DNA of 64,000 nt from Pseudoalteromonas piscicida (GCF_002744175.1 NZ_NKHF01000025.1:62001-126000); one strand, 5' to 3'; counted from the stretch's first letter, positions 46,700-56,839 are shown. Translations and numbers: made by a program. Notes: generated from the sequence alone by a model not told the origin.

Positions 46700-48078
46700 A
46701 TGAAAACTGCTTTTTGGTTTCGCCGTGATCTAAGGGTCTACGGCAATGAGGCGTTAATAGATGCCGTAAATGAGGGCGCACAAGATGCGCTCTTTTTTTA
46801 TTGTAAGTCGCAATGGCTGCAACATAATGTTGCCAGCATCCAGCTAGATCTGCTGGAACGGCGGCTGATTGAGTTAGGTAAACAGCTTAATGAATTTGGT
46901 ATTACACTGCATATTATTGAAGCAGACCGTTTTGCAACATTGCCAGCGCTACTGGAAAATGTTTGTAAAGAGAAAGGTATCACTCGCCTATATGCCAATA
47001 AAGAATATGAAGTGAATGAAATTGCAAGGGACGATGCCTGTAGTCAGCGCCTAGAGCTTAAGCTTTATGATGGCGATGTGATAGCTAAGCCAGGCACAGT
47101 GTTAACTGGTTCTGGTGAAATGTTTAAGGTGTTTACACCATTTAAAAAGGCTTGGCTGAAATGCTTTGCAGGTCAGCACTTTCATTTTCCCAGTTGGCCT
47201 TTAGATAAAAGAAAGCAGGCAGAGTTTGCAGAGCCTGACTTTTTTTCTGCGACTATGGAATCCGAAAAATGGCCAGTAGACGACAATGCAATCGTGGCTA
47301 TCGTTAATCGTTTTATCAAAGATAAGCTTACGGACTACAAAGAAGATAGAGACTTTCCTGCTATTAAAGGTACTTCTGGTTTGAGCCCTTACCTCGCCCT
47401 TGGAGTCGTATCGCCAAAACAGCTGATAGCGCAAATTCAATTGCATTACCCTGAAGTTTTAGAAAATCCCAGTAAAGCGGAGTTTTGCTGGTCAATGAGA
47501 TCATATGGCGTGAGTTTTATCGGCACTTAATTGTCGCATTTCCCAAACTCTGTAAAGGCTTTAACTTTAACGAAAAGTACAACGCAGTAGGCTGGCGTGA
47601 TGATAATCAAGCGTTTGAGCGCTGGTGCCAAGGTAATACTGGGTATCCCATTGTAGATGCGGCAATGCGGCAACTAAATAAAACAGGCTGGATGCATAAT
47701 CGCTTGAGAATGATTGTAGCGAGCTTTTTAACTAAGCACCTGTTAATAGACTGGCGCAAAGGTGAAGCCTATTTTATGTCTAAGCTGATAGATGGCGACT
47801 TGGCTAGTAATAATGGCGGCTGGCAATGGGCTGCCAGTACAGGGTGCGATGCACAACCGTATTTCCGCATCTTTAACCCCATCACCCAAAGCGAAAAGTT
47901 TGATCCTGATGGTTCGTTTATCCGTACATATGTGCCTGAATTAAAAAATGTTCCAGCGAAACACATTCACTTTCCCCATGATTACTTAAATGCTTTTGGT
48001 GGTGGTGATAAGTATGTGGCTGCGCTGGTTGATCATAAAGAAGCGAGAGCAAGAGCGCTTGACGCATTTAAGGTTTAA
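46700..48078 (+). pseudogene. phrB: Class I CPD photolyase gene with a one-base frameshift
   Basis: The 5' part (46700 to about 47491) encodes a normal N-terminal half: the antenna domain starting MKTAFWFRRDLRV, and the early FAD domain with TSGLSPYLALGVVSP. The frame then shifts and the first product ends at 47530. The remainder, to 48078, is in another frame and holds the family core: NEIIWREFYRHLI, NNGGWQWAAS and FRIFNPITQSEKFDPDG. Joining requires one extra base near 47492 (expected Trp-Leu-Asn-Glu), giving about 459 residues, close to E. coli PhrB (472). The rest is uninterrupted, so this is either a very recent mutation or a sequencing error. It would repair cyclobutane pyrimidine dimers using light. 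Confidence 0.88.
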
Positions 48079-48084
48079 ACAGGT

Positions 48085-48510
48085 ATGGATCCCAGAACTC
48101 AGCGATTTGTGGCAATTTACAACGAAATTGACAAGCACAATTTAGGTAAACTGGCTGATATCTACACTGAAGACGTCAGCTTTGTCGACCCACTGCATTC
48201 AATTACCGGGCTTGACCCTCTGACCGAATACTTTAAAGGGTTATACGAAAACGTGTCAGAGATCACGTTTATGGTAACCAGTGCTTACGAATTAAACGAA
48301 GTAAGCTTCATTTATTGGACCATGACTTACCAACACTCTAAGCTCAATGGTGGTAAGGCAATTTCAGTTGATGGACACAGTCGCTTGAGTTTTGTCGGCA
48401 ACAAAGTGGCGCAGCATCGTGACTATTTTGACAGCGCACAGATGCTATATCGGCAAATACCAGTGCTAGGAGGCGTTATTCGCTTGCTAGATAGAAGGAT
48501 TACGGCATGA
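48085..48510 (+). CDS. NTF2-like (SnoaL-type) protein
   Basis: This 141-residue cytosolic protein has the cone-shaped NTF2-like fold: FVAIYNEIDKHNLGKLADIYTE near the start, the DPLHSITGLDPLTEYF segment, and C-terminal strands with VDGHSRLSFVGNKVAQHRDYFD. Such proteins bind small hydrophobic molecules and may catalyse isomerisations; the ligand is unknown. Homologues are standard in RpoE/ChrR regulons of marine bacteria, between the photolyase and SDR genes. Its stop overlaps the SDR start (ATGA). Confidence 0.88.
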   Translation: MDPRTQRFVAIYNEIDKHNLGKLADIYTEDVSFVDPLHSITGLDPLTEYFKGLYENVSEITFMVTSAYELNEVSFIYWTMTYQHSKLNGGKAISVDGHSRLSFVGNKVAQHRDYFDSAQMLYRQIPVLGGVIRLLDRRITA

Positions 48511-49223
48511 GTAGGGTATTAATTACGGGGGCAACCTCAGGGATTGGTAAAGGGCTAGCCCAATACTATGCAAAGCAAAGTAATGAGGTTATTGCCTGTG
48601 GTCGTAATACAGAGATCCTCAACGAATTAACTGAGCAGGTCGGTGCAAACACCAAAGCGTTTGACCTCACCAAGCGTGACCAAATTGAGCAGCATTTTGC
48701 CGACATTGATGACTTGGATTTAGTGGTGCTTAATGCCGGAGGTTGTGAATATATAGATAATCCTAATGAGTTCGACGGCCACCTGTTTGAGAGAATTATG
48801 AACATTAATTTGATTTCGATTGGTCATTGTCTCGACGTGTTGTTACCAAAAATAAAAGATGGTGGGCAGTTGTGTATTATCAGCTCAAGCAGTGCTTTTT
48901 TACCACTCCCCCGAGCTGAAGCATATGGTGCGTCTAAGGCTGCGGTAAGTTACCTAGCAAGGACATTAACGGCCACGCTCAAGGGCATTGATGTCACCTT
49001 GGTACATCCTGGTTTTGTGGAAACGCCCCTGACCGACAAAAATGACTTTCCCATGCCGTGTATTGTGAGCGTAGACGATGCCGTGGCTTATATTACAAAA
49101 GGCATCGACAAGCGTAGCAAAGAAGTCCATTTCCCCAGAAGGTTCACCTTGTTTTTAAAATTTCTTAGGTTATTACCATTTTCATTATGGTTGCCTCTCG
49201 CTAAAAGGATAGCCCGTGGCTAA
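48507..49223 (+). CDS. Short-chain dehydrogenase/reductase
   Basis: This 238-residue classical SDR has the nucleotide-binding TGATSGIG motif at residues 7-14, NAG at 76-78, and the catalytic Ser-Tyr-Lys (serines around 126-129, Tyr140, Lys144). It uses NAD(P)H to reduce or oxidise a small alcohol or carbonyl; the substrate is unknown. In this regulon it sits between the NTF2-like and FAD-oxidoreductase genes, so it may act on oxidised lipids, which is inference. It overlaps both neighbours (4 and 8 bases). Confidence 0.9.
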   Translation: MSRVLITGATSGIGKGLAQYYAKQSNEVIACGRNTEILNELTEQVGANTKAFDLTKRDQIEQHFADIDDLDLVVLNAGGCEYIDNPNEFDGHLFERIMNINLISIGHCLDVLLPKIKDGGQLCIISSSSAFLPLPRAEAYGASKAAVSYLARTLTATLKGIDVTLVHPGFVETPLTDKNDFPMPCIVSVDDAVAYITKGIDKRSKEVHFPRRFTLFLKFLRLLPFSLWLPLAKRIARG

Positions 49224-50469
49224 GATTGCAATAATAGGAAGCGGTATTTCAGGTATGACCGCGGCGTATCTGTTGAGTCGTCAACATGATGTCAAAGTAT
49301 TTGAAAAAAATGATTATATTGGTGGTCATACCGCCACTATTGATGTTGATTATCAAGGCGAGCAACTTGCCATCGATACCGGGTTTATTGTTTTTAACGA
49401 CAGAACCTACCCCAAGTTTGAAAAGCTATTGGCGGAAATTGGCGTTAGCCGCCAAGAAACTGAGATGAGTTTTAGCGTTCACAACAGCAAAACTCAGTTT
49501 GAATATAATGGCCACTCTTTACGCACTTTGTTTGCGCAAAAGCGTAACGTATTTAGACCTAAGTTTTGGAAGCTGCTTAAAGATATAGTGCGATTCAATA
49601 AGGTCTGTAAGGCGCTTCATGAAAGTGATGATTATCGTGGTGTTGAAACCCTTGGTAAACTACTGCAGGAATACAAATTTAACGAATTTTTTAAGCTGCA
49701 CTACATTTTGCCCATGGGGGCTGCGATATGGTCCACCAGCATCAAAGAAATGCTTGACTTTGAGGCCAAATTCTTCGTGCGCTTTTTCTTCAACCATGGC
49801 TTATTGGATGTTACCAATCGTCCACAATGGTATGTGATCCCAGGCGGCTCGCGAGAGTATATTCAGCCGCTGATTGACAAGTTTCGCGATAACATTGTAC
49901 TTAATGCACAAATAGAAGCTGTACAACGTGATGACACGGGCGTAGCGCTAATTTTTAAAGATGGATCAGAGCAACGTTTTGATAAAGTCGTATTTGCGTG
50001 TCACAGTGATCAAGCACTAGCATTATTGGCCGAGCCGTCGTCAGACGAACAAGCGGTACTTGGCGCAATTCCTTACACGGCAAATTCAGTTGTCCTTCAC
50101 ACTGATACAAGCTTGCTCCCTAAGCGGCCGCTAGCCTGGGCAAGCTGGAACTACTTACTAAACGAGGCCACTGATAAAGCCGCGGTGGTGACCTACCAGA
50201 TGAATATCTTACAAGGATTAACTGCTAAACATCAGTATTGCGTTACCCTAAACCACGATGAGGGTATAGCCGAGGATAAAATAATACGTCGATTTGTTTA
50301 TCATCACCCCGTATTTAACACCACCAGTATTGAAGCGCAAAAACGTAAATCAGACATCGATGGCAAACAAAACAGCTACTTCTGTGGTGCCTATTGGTTT
50401 AACGGTTTTCATGAGGACGGTGTAAAAAGTGCGGTGGATGTTGCTAAGCAATTAGGTATCACATTTTGA
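49216..50469 (+). CDS. FAD-dependent oxidoreductase (amine oxidase-like)
   Basis: This 417-residue flavoprotein has an N-terminal Rossmann FAD site ([17 protein letters not shown], then [16 protein letters not shown]) and a C-terminal amine-oxidase-type domain with [13 protein letters not shown] closing the FAD site. It belongs to the group found beside DUF1365 and cyclopropane-fatty-acid-synthase-like genes in RpoE/ChrR regulons, where it is thought to act on lipids. The start is GTG at 49216 with an AAGGAT ribosome site 7 bases upstream, overlapping the SDR gene by 8 bases. Confidence 0.9.
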   Translation: MAKIAIIGSGISGMTAAYLLSRQHDVKVFEKNDYIGGHTATIDVDYQGEQLAIDTGFIVFNDRTYPKFEKLLAEIGVSRQETEMSFSVHNSKTQFEYNGHSLRTLFAQKRNVFRPKFWKLLKDIVRFNKVCKALHESDDYRGVETLGKLLQEYKFNEFFKLHYILPMGAAIWSTSIKEMLDFEAKFFVRFFFNHGLLDVTNRPQWYVIPGGSREYIQPLIDKFRDNIVLNAQIEAVQRDDTGVALIFKDGSEQRFDKVVFACHSDQALALLAEPSSDEQAVLGAIPYTANSVVLHTDTSLLPKRPLAWASWNYLLNEATDKAAVVTYQMNILQGLTAKHQYCVTLNHDEGIAEDKIIRRFVYHHPVFNTTSIEAQKRKSDIDGKQNSYFCGAYWFNGFHEDGVKSAVDVAKQLGITF

Positions 50470-51197
50470 ACAGTGCAATATTGGTCGGAAAGGTTAGGCA
50501 TCGCCGCTATGCGCATGCCAACCACGCCTTTTCGTATCCTATGTATATGATGTGGATCGATTTAAATGAAGTTACAGAGCTTAACTGCATCTCATCCACA
50601 TTCGGCACCTCAGGTGCAAAGCTGCTGAAATTTAACCAATCAGACTATATGAAAACAGGAAACGGCAGTTTGTTAGCTCGAGTGCACGCTAAGTCGAATG
50701 AGCTGGGCATGCCCGTTTCCGGTGACACCAAAGTGTACTTAATGGCGCAAATGCGCTGCCTAGGGATCTATTTCAGTCCAGTTAACTTTTACTTCTTTGA
50801 GCAAGATGACAAATCTGGGTTTAGTCATATGATTGCAGAAGTAAGCAACACCCCTTGGAATGAGCGACATTTTTATTTAGTTGAATTAAATAAAGAAGTG
50901 AACTTTAAAAAAGCCTTTCACGTATCACCTTTTATGAACTTGGATATGCACTATCACTGGAAGGTTAAGCCGCCAGGAAAGAGCACGCTTATCCACATAG
51001 AGAATAGAAAAGGTAACGAATTGCTATTTGATGCCACAATGGCGCTAAAAAGGCAGGAACTCAGTAAGGAAAATATTCATAGCTTACTGAAACAGTTTCC
51101 TGCGATGACCTGGAGTATAGCGAAAGGTATCTACTGGCAAGCGTTAAAGTTGTTTTTAAAAAGAGTGCCTTTTGTTGGGCATCCTGGAAGAGTATAA
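50466..51197 (+). CDS. DUF1365 family protein
   Basis: This 243-residue protein matches DUF1365: the opening [20 protein letters not shown], the [10 protein letters not shown] segment, [13 protein letters not shown], and the [14 protein letters not shown] segment. The family has no established reaction but almost always neighbours the FAD oxidoreductase and the cyclopropane-type methyltransferase, so it probably takes part in the same lipid modification. The start is a TTG overlapping the preceding stop (TTGA). It ends 1 base before the next gene. Confidence 0.9.
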   Translation: MNSAILVGKVRHRRYAHANHAFSYPMYMMWIDLNEVTELNCISSTFGTSGAKLLKFNQSDYMKTGNGSLLARVHAKSNELGMPVSGDTKVYLMAQMRCLGIYFSPVNFYFFEQDDKSGFSHMIAEVSNTPWNERHFYLVELNKEVNFKKAFHVSPFMNLDMHYHWKVKPPGKSTLIHIENRKGNELLFDATMALKRQELSKENIHSLLKQFPAMTWSIAKGIYWQALKLFLKRVPFVGHPGRV

Positions 51198-51198
51198 G

Positions 51199-52461
51199 AT
51201 GGAAAACACCACAACAATTACCTCATCAATATCGCTTTCTATATTTGATAAGTTTTATAAAAAGCTGGTCTTTGGCGCATTGAATACATTGGAAACCGGA
51301 GCGGTGGTGCTTATCGAAGGCGACCAAAAATACTATTTTGGCGAGCAAGACTCTGCACTTAATGTAGAAATACGTATCAATAATGCACAGATGTACAAGT
51401 TGTTTGCACTGGGCGGCAGTGTGGGGGCAGGAGAGTCATATATTTTGGGACATTGGAGCTGCACTGATCTCACGACCTTGATAGAAATATTCGTCTTGAA
51501 CCAAGACCAGCTTGATGCCTTTGAACGTAAATTTGCGGTGCTGTCGAGTGTTGCGCACAAAATAAAACACCTAAAAAATAAAAACTCCAAACAAGGGTCA
51601 AAACGCAATATTGCTGCGCATTATGATCTGGGTAATGATCTATACGAAGCTTTTTTGAGCGAAGAAATGTTGTATTCTAGCGCGGTGTACCCAAGCAAAG
51701 ACGCAACATTAGAAGAAGCGCAACAGCATAAACTTGCTTCGATTTGCCAGCGCTTAGACCTTCAAGCTAGTGATTCCGTGGTGGAAATCGGTACGGGCTG
51801 GGGGGCTTTTGCAGTATACGCTGCGAAGCACTACGGTTGCCATGTGACAACCACCACAATCTCTGAGGAGCAACATGCATATGTTGGCGAACTGATCAAA
51901 AAAGAAGGGCTTGAAGATAAGATAACCTTGTTGAAAAAAGATTACCGAGACCTGCAAGGGCAATATGATAAATTGGTTTCGATAGAAATGATCGAGGCGG
52001 TAGGGCATGCTTATCTATCAGGTTTTTTTGCCAAGTGTAACGCGCTGTTAAAGCCAACCGGAGCTATGCTCATCCAAGCGATAACAATTGCGTGTCAGCG
52101 TTACCAACATTATCTGAAGCAGTCTGATTTTATTCAGCAATACATCTTTCCAGGAGGCTGTCTGCCATCCGTCACTGAGATGAGTAAACAAATCTTAAAC
52201 TCCACAGATATGGTAGTTCACGAGTTGCATGATATTGGTTTGCACTACGCTAGAACGCTTTATGATTGGCGTGTGCGCTTTGAAAAAGCGTGGCCGTCTC
52301 TGGATGGTCGCCGTTTTGATGAGCGTTTTTACCGCTTGTGGCAATTCTACCTGTGCTATTGCGAGGGCGCATTTAAACGTAGGGCAACCAGTGCGGTACA
52401 TTTAGTCGCGAGAAAACCGAGATACCAGTCGAATGTTTGTGCTCAAACACTGGATTACTAA
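51199..52461 (+). CDS. Cyclopropane-fatty-acid-synthase-family methyltransferase
   Basis: This 420-residue SAM-dependent enzyme has the CFA synthase features: an N-terminal helical/lipid-binding region, then HYDLGNDLYEAFLSEEMLYS at about 141-160, the SAM-binding VVEIGTGWGAF at about 194-204, and the EMIEAVGHAYLSGFF segment. CFA synthases add methylene to unsaturated acyl chains of membrane lipids; in ChrR regulons a related enzyme helps make modified (furan or cyclopropane) fatty acids in response to singlet oxygen. The ATG at 51199 is preferred over an in-frame TTG at 51172 inside the previous gene. Confidence 0.9.
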   Translation: MENTTTITSSISLSIFDKFYKKLVFGALNTLETGAVVLIEGDQKYYFGEQDSALNVEIRINNAQMYKLFALGGSVGAGESYILGHWSCTDLTTLIEIFVLNQDQLDAFERKFAVLSSVAHKIKHLKNKNSKQGSKRNIAAHYDLGNDLYEAFLSEEMLYSSAVYPSKDATLEEAQQHKLASICQRLDLQASDSVVEIGTGWGAFAVYAAKHYGCHVTTTTISEEQHAYVGELIKKEGLEDKITLLKKDYRDLQGQYDKLVSIEMIEAVGHAYLSGFFAKCNALLKPTGAMLIQAITIACQRYQHYLKQSDFIQQYIFPGGCLPSVTEMSKQILNSTDMVVHELHDIGLHYARTLYDWRVRFEKAWPSLDGRRFDERFYRLWQFYLCYCEGAFKRRATSAVHLVARKPRYQSNVCAQTLDY

Positions 52462-52960
52462 CGCGTTATTATTTCAAAGCGCTTGGTTTGCCGGTTTATT
52501 TTTTCAGGCCCAAGCGCTTTGGTTTATGCTCCTATGCTGCGCCTTGATGGTGGTGGGACATAGCAACAGGCAGTTGAATGTGGTGCTAGCTTTATGTGGC
52601 TCGGTGATAGGTATGAGCGTTGAATTTGCTGCGGTTAAAATCGGTCTGCTGAGCTATCAAGGTGTGGAAACTCTGCCATTATGGCTCTGGGTTTTGTGGA
52701 TTGCTCTTATACTAACCGTCAACCATGCCCTGCAAAAGCTGCTTACGCTAAAATCACCTCTATTACTTATTACATTTCTTGTTTGCGCGCCACCGAGTTA
52801 TTTGGGGGCGGCTAACTTTGACGTCGTGAGTATTTCTCAACCTTGGTATGTTTTTTGGCCGCTCTTTGGGGCACTTTGGAGCATTGGGTTTTTTCTGATT
52901 GTGAAGTTTAATCGCATTTTATGGGGTACAAGGCTTGCGCAGCAAAGGCCAAATTGGTAG
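52433..52960 (+). CDS. DUF2878 family membrane protein
   Basis: This 175-residue inner-membrane protein has about five to six hydrophobic segments and is matched from memory to DUF2878, which commonly ends RpoE/ChrR regulon operons in Vibrio, Shewanella and relatives. No biochemical role is known. Its start overlaps the end of the methyltransferase gene by 29 bases, so it is likely translated by coupling. It is the last gene of the unit; no strong terminator follows, and about 150 AT-rich bases lie before the HU gene. Confidence 0.8.
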   Translation: MFVLKHWITNALLFQSAWFAGLFFQAQALWFMLLCCALMVVGHSNRQLNVVLALCGSVIGMSVEFAAVKIGLLSYQGVETLPLWLWVLWIALILTVNHALQKLLTLKSPLLLITFLVCAPPSYLGAANFDVVSISQPWYVFWPLFGALWSIGFFLIVKFNRILWGTRLAQQRPNW

Positions 52961-53111
52961 CTTTTGATTACAAACCCTTATGGTTCGGGGCGAAACGCAA
53001 TAAAATAATAAATATTTCGTCGTATTTCGTGATTTTGGGGTTGCACATAAACGCAAAATGCATAAACATAGGTTTTGCTTAGGCAAATTATAAAGTTATA
53101 GGAATCTAATA

Positions 53112-53387
53112 ATGAATAAAGCTCAACTAGTTGAAAAGATGGCGGCAGACGCAGAGATTTCAAAAGCAGCGGCAGCTCGCGCTTTAGAAGCATTCACTGG
53201 CGCAGTAACTAACACGTTAAAAGACGGTGGTTCAGTTGCTTTAGTTGGTTTTGGCACTTTCTCAGTAAAAGAGCGTTCTGCGCGTACTGGCCGTAACCCA
53301 CAAACTGGTGCAGAAATCCAAATTCCAGCTGCGAACATTCCTTCGTTCAAAGCAGGTAAAGGCCTAAAAGACCAAGTAAATCCTTAA
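53112..53387 (+). CDS. hupB: DNA-binding protein HU
   Basis: This 91-residue nucleoid protein starts [19 protein letters not shown] and has the DNA-binding arm [25 protein letters not shown] split around residues 53-77 and the closing [11 protein letters not shown]. Length matches HU (90). It bends and compacts DNA as a dimer. It stands alone, with an AGGAA ribosome site and a terminator just after it. The beta form is suggested by overall likeness; alpha and beta cannot be separated with certainty here. Confidence 0.93.
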   Translation: MNKAQLVEKMAADAEISKAAAARALEAFTGAVTNTLKDGGSVALVGFGTFSVKERSARTGRNPQTGAEIQIPAANIPSFKAGKGLKDQVNP

Positions 53388-53406
53388 TCCACTCGCTGGA
53401 CAAGAA

Positions 53407-53432
53407 AAACCTCCCAAGTTGGAGGTTTTTTT
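53407..53432 (+). terminator. Rho-independent terminator after HU
   Basis: AAACCTCC at 53407-53414 pairs with GGAGGTTT at 53421-53428 over a 6-base loop, followed by a run of U to about 53432. It is 20 bases after the HU stop codon. Confidence 0.9.
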
Positions 53433-53506
53433 ATGCCTATAGGGGCTTGATTCTGATACTATCGCCCCAATCTACATACCATCTTATTTGTTAGTTATGC
53501 CATTCT

Positions 53507-54007
53507 ATGAAGCGATTTAGCTTTTCAGCGGTTATTTCTTTACTCCTGTTATTATGGGTAGGAAGTGCTGCGTGCGCGACAGAGGTCAATGGCAATAATA
53601 TTGACGATATAGCAAATGAAATGCATCTTAATGTGGCCGCTGTGTTGGCCGTAGATACTAGTTTATCTACCCCGCATACCAAGCAAAAGTTCCCAGCTGC
53701 GCCTATTAAGTTTAGTGGTGAGCACGCCCATCACGAAAAAGGCTTATTACCTGAGCGCGAACGAACAAGTCACCCAAGCTACTTTTTACATCCTCAACAA
53801 CAAGCGGAATATGCTTTGGTATTTGCGCTTGCTGAGCACAGATACATCCCAGCCGCTATTTATGAAATTAATGGCCCAGAGCCACTGCCATGGTATATAT
53901 GTGATACCCGTCCAAATAATGGCTTTATAGATAACTGTAAACCTGCCAACCTGCTGTTTAAAGGGCGCATAAACTACGCTGCTCAATCATTATCTTCACA
54001 ATACTAG
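53507..54007 (+). CDS. Small secreted protein of unknown function
   Basis: I do not recognise this 166-residue protein. It starts with a clear signal peptide (MKRFSFSAVISLLLLLWVGS, cleavage likely near residue 24), so it is probably periplasmic. The mature part has no known motif; it contains a His-rich stretch (GEHAHHEKG, about residues 71-79) and several aromatic residues towards the end, with one pair of cysteines in YICDTRPNNGFIDNCKPA that could form a disulfide. It lies between HU and the SecD gene, about 50 bases before the latter, possibly cotranscribed with it. Confidence 0.75.
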   Translation: MKRFSFSAVISLLLLLWVGSAACATEVNGNNIDDIANEMHLNVAAVLAVDTSLSTPHTKQKFPAAPIKFSGEHAHHEKGLLPERERTSHPSYFLHPQQQAEYALVFALAEHRYIPAAIYEINGPEPLPWYICDTRPNNGFIDNCKPANLLFKGRINYAAQSLSSQY

Positions 54008-54059
54008 TCGTTTAATTTTTAGTAATGAGCTTTACGCTCAGTGAGATAATGAGAAAATA

Positions 54060-55895
54060 ATGAAAGATATTAATTCCCCGACGAGGGTTGTTAACCCGCG
54101 CGGCTCAATGCCCCGTGCCAAACGCATTTTTACCGCATTTATTGTGTTAATGCTGATATTGTGCGCATTACCAAACCTATATCCAAACAAAAACTTAATA
54201 CAAATTCAAAGCGTTAGCCATGAGGCTGTGACGGTATCACTCCCTGATCTAAAAACGCAGTTAGAAACAGAAGGTTTTAATGTTAAACAAATAGCCTCCC
54301 ATCAAGGGGGTTATCTGGTTGAGTTAGAAAACAGAGCCTTGACAGCGCAAGCTCGTGCATATTTGGCTGAGGTTAATCAGCGTCTCAATATTAAAGTGGT
54401 GAGTGCATCAACGATGCCGCAATGGTTAGAGCGTACAGGGTTGCGGCCCATCAAACTCGGACTCGATTTAGATGGAGGCGTGCTGTTTGTATTAAAAGTA
54501 GATACAGAGCAGGCAGCACAGAACAAGCTGCAGTCTTTAGCGGATGAGGCAAATAGTTTACGGATCAAAAATCGCTTCAGAAACCTCTCTATCCCCAAGC
54601 TGATTAACGGTGAGATGGTTGAAATTATTGCCAAGGCGCAGGGAAAAAATGAACTAATCGCACTGAATGCAACACTACTTGAGTTATATCCTCAATTTAC
54701 TAGTACTACTCACTTGCAGGGAAGCCTGACTAAGATAAGTTTTCATTTTGCAGAATCTAAGCGCGCTGAGTTTGATAAACAGCTAATGACACAAGCGTTA
54801 TCAACACTACGCTCACGTATAGAGGAGTTGGGGATCACAGAGGCGGTGACACAACGTCAAGGTAACAACTACATTCGTATTGAGTTACCCGGGGTACAAG
54901 ACCCAGAACAAGCTAAGCGGATCATTGGTGCTACCGCTAAGCTTTCATTTCATGCATTACAGGAGATTGGCGGACAAAAATTAATGGATAAATCAGGTGC
55001 GCCAGTATCAGTGGATCCTGTGGCAATTTTTGGCGGTGATGAAATTGAGTCCGCAACAGCGGGAAGAGGTGAGTATGGTAAGCCGTTGGTTCAATTATTT
55101 TTGTCATCGCAAGGTGGCGAGAAAATCAATCGTTTCTCACGAAATAATGTCGGCAAACCAATGGCCACGGTATTTAGCGAATATTACGCAGATGCAAAAG
55201 GTGAGATCAAACGTAAAACCGAAGTTATTTCGGTGGCAACCATACAGCAAGTGTTAAACACTCGTTTTAGCATCACCAATATGCAATCAATGGAGCGCGC
55301 TCAAGAATTGGCATTGCTACTAAGGGCTGGGTCGCTCGATGCCCCAATTACGATTGTTAAAGAGCAAACTATCGGCCCGTCTTTGGGGGAGAAAAACATT
55401 GAAAGCGGTTTTAAGGCCCTTGCACTAGGTTTAAGCCTAACGCTACTGTTTATGGCTATTTGGTATCGTAAACTTGGTGCTGTGGCTATTGCCTCCTTAA
55501 TTGTAAATTTAGTTTGTCTCATTGGCCTAATGTCATTATTGCCAGGGGTGGTGTTAACTTTACCGGGGATCGCAGGTTTGGTACTGACCATTGGCATGGC
55601 AGTAGACACCAACGTGATTATTTTTGAGCGTGTACGTGAATTGAGACGAAAAGGAATTGCGATGGCGGCAGCCCTAAAGCAGGGCTATCAACAAGCAATG
55701 TCGAGCATTATTGATGCTAACCTGACGACGATGATCACCGCATTGATCTTATTAGGGGTCGGCTATGGTCCGGTGAAAGGCTTTGCCATCACACTCGCAC
55801 TTGGGATCATAACTAGTATCTTTGCCGGTGTGATTGTCTCAGGCATGCTATCCGAGTCCCTTTACTCTATTCAATCACGTCAAGGTAGAAAATAA
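54060..55895 (+). CDS. secD: SecD-like protein translocase subunit (probable second SecDF set)
   Basis: This 611-residue RND-superfamily protein uses the proton or sodium gradient to pull exported proteins through SecYEG. It has one N-terminal membrane helix (about 23-40), a large periplasmic P1 domain, and a C-terminal five-helix part with the ion-path Asp in GMAVDTNVIIFERVRELR. The SecD signature, usually GLDLRGG, reads GLDLDGGV at 134-141. Canonical secDF lies by yajC, tgt and queA; those are absent here, so this is probably the second set found in Vibrio and relatives. Length is like E. coli SecD (615). It is separated from SecF by one base. Confidence 0.9.
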   Translation: MKDINSPTRVVNPRGSMPRAKRIFTAFIVLMLILCALPNLYPNKNLIQIQSVSHEAVTVSLPDLKTQLETEGFNVKQIASHQGGYLVELENRALTAQARAYLAEVNQRLNIKVVSASTMPQWLERTGLRPIKLGLDLDGGVLFVLKVDTEQAAQNKLQSLADEANSLRIKNRFRNLSIPKLINGEMVEIIAKAQGKNELIALNATLLELYPQFTSTTHLQGSLTKISFHFAESKRAEFDKQLMTQALSTLRSRIEELGITEAVTQRQGNNYIRIELPGVQDPEQAKRIIGATAKLSFHALQEIGGQKLMDKSGAPVSVDPVAIFGGDEIESATAGRGEYGKPLVQLFLSSQGGEKINRFSRNNVGKPMATVFSEYYADAKGEIKRKTEVISVATIQQVLNTRFSITNMQSMERAQELALLLRAGSLDAPITIVKEQTIGPSLGEKNIESGFKALALGLSLTLLFMAIWYRKLGAVAIASLIVNLVCLIGLMSLLPGVVLTLPGIAGLVLTIGMAVDTNVIIFERVRELRRKGIAMAAALKQGYQQAMSSIIDANLTTMITALILLGVGYGPVKGFAITLALGIITSIFAGVIVSGMLSESLYSIQSRQGRK

Positions 55896-55896
55896 T

Positions 55897-56808
55897 ATGA
55901 CTAGCAAAACACAAAAAGCGAGATTGTTTGGTCTAATTTCAGGGCTGCTGTTGGTGGTGACCAGCTTAGTCATCATCTGTCAAAAAGGGATTGTGTTAGG
56001 ACAGGACTTCACTGGAGGTTATGTAACGGTTGTTGATGTGCCAGAGCAAGTGAACCACCAACAAATCCAGAGCAAATTAGCTGAGCTAGGGGTCGAAAGT
56101 GCCCGTATTAATCGACAAAACGATGGTAGTTGGCGCGTGTTTCAAACACCGCAATCTACAGACGAAGCGCTGGTTAAGCACTGGGTTAACGGGCTTGAGC
56201 TGGACTGGAATGCTGAGGTGTTAGATGCCAGTTACTTGGGGTCGCAGGTAGGGAGTGAGCTAATTGAGCAAGGAGGGCTGGCTGGCCTTTTTGCACTTGT
56301 GAGTGTATTAATTTATCTCGCATTCCGATTTGAGTGGCGTTTAGCAGTTTCAGCAAGCATCGCTTTGTTTCATGATGTTATTGTCACGCTTGGATTATTC
56401 TCGGTAACTCAAGTTGAGTTTGATTTAACCGTGTTAGCTGCACTTCTGGCAATTATTGGCTACTCCCTTAATGATTCAATCGTGATTGGCGATAGAGTAA
56501 GAGAGCTATTATTTGAAGCACAGTGGAAAACTAGCCCCGTAGGAGAAACGATTGATCAAGCAATAAAAGATTCGATGAGTCGGACGCTGATCACATCATT
56601 AACCACGCTCACAACCGTGCTTGCCATTTGGTGGTTAGGTGGAGCTGGGCTCAGTGGGTTTGCTATGGCACTATGTTGTGGGATTTTAGTCGGAACTTTG
56701 TCCTCACTTGCGATCAGTGCGACGCTACCACAATTTTTAGGGTTATCCTTTAACAACTACCTAAAAGAAGAGTCTGAAGAAACCAAAAGGCAGCTTGCTG
56801 AACCATAA
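55897..56808 (+). CDS. secF: SecF-like protein translocase subunit
   Basis: This 303-residue partner of SecD has an N-terminal helix, the VLGQDFTGGYVTVVDV segment near residues 30-45, a periplasmic domain, and five membrane helices with RFEWRLAVSASIALFHDVIV and IGYSLNDSIVIGDRVRELL, typical of SecF. Length is close to E. coli SecF (323). The ATG at 55897 begins after one base past the SecD stop; a longer frame from 55834 overlaps SecD and is rejected. It works with the SecD gene as one complex; both look like the second SecDF set. Confidence 0.92.
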   Translation: MTSKTQKARLFGLISGLLLVVTSLVIICQKGIVLGQDFTGGYVTVVDVPEQVNHQQIQSKLAELGVESARINRQNDGSWRVFQTPQSTDEALVKHWVNGLELDWNAEVLDASYLGSQVGSELIEQGGLAGLFALVSVLIYLAFRFEWRLAVSASIALFHDVIVTLGLFSVTQVEFDLTVLAALLAIIGYSLNDSIVIGDRVRELLFEAQWKTSPVGETIDQAIKDSMSRTLITSLTTLTTVLAIWWLGGAGLSGFAMALCCGILVGTLSSLAISATLPQFLGLSFNNYLKEESEETKRQLAEP

Positions 56809-56839
56809 AAAATGGACTGACAGATAATTTTATCTATTC

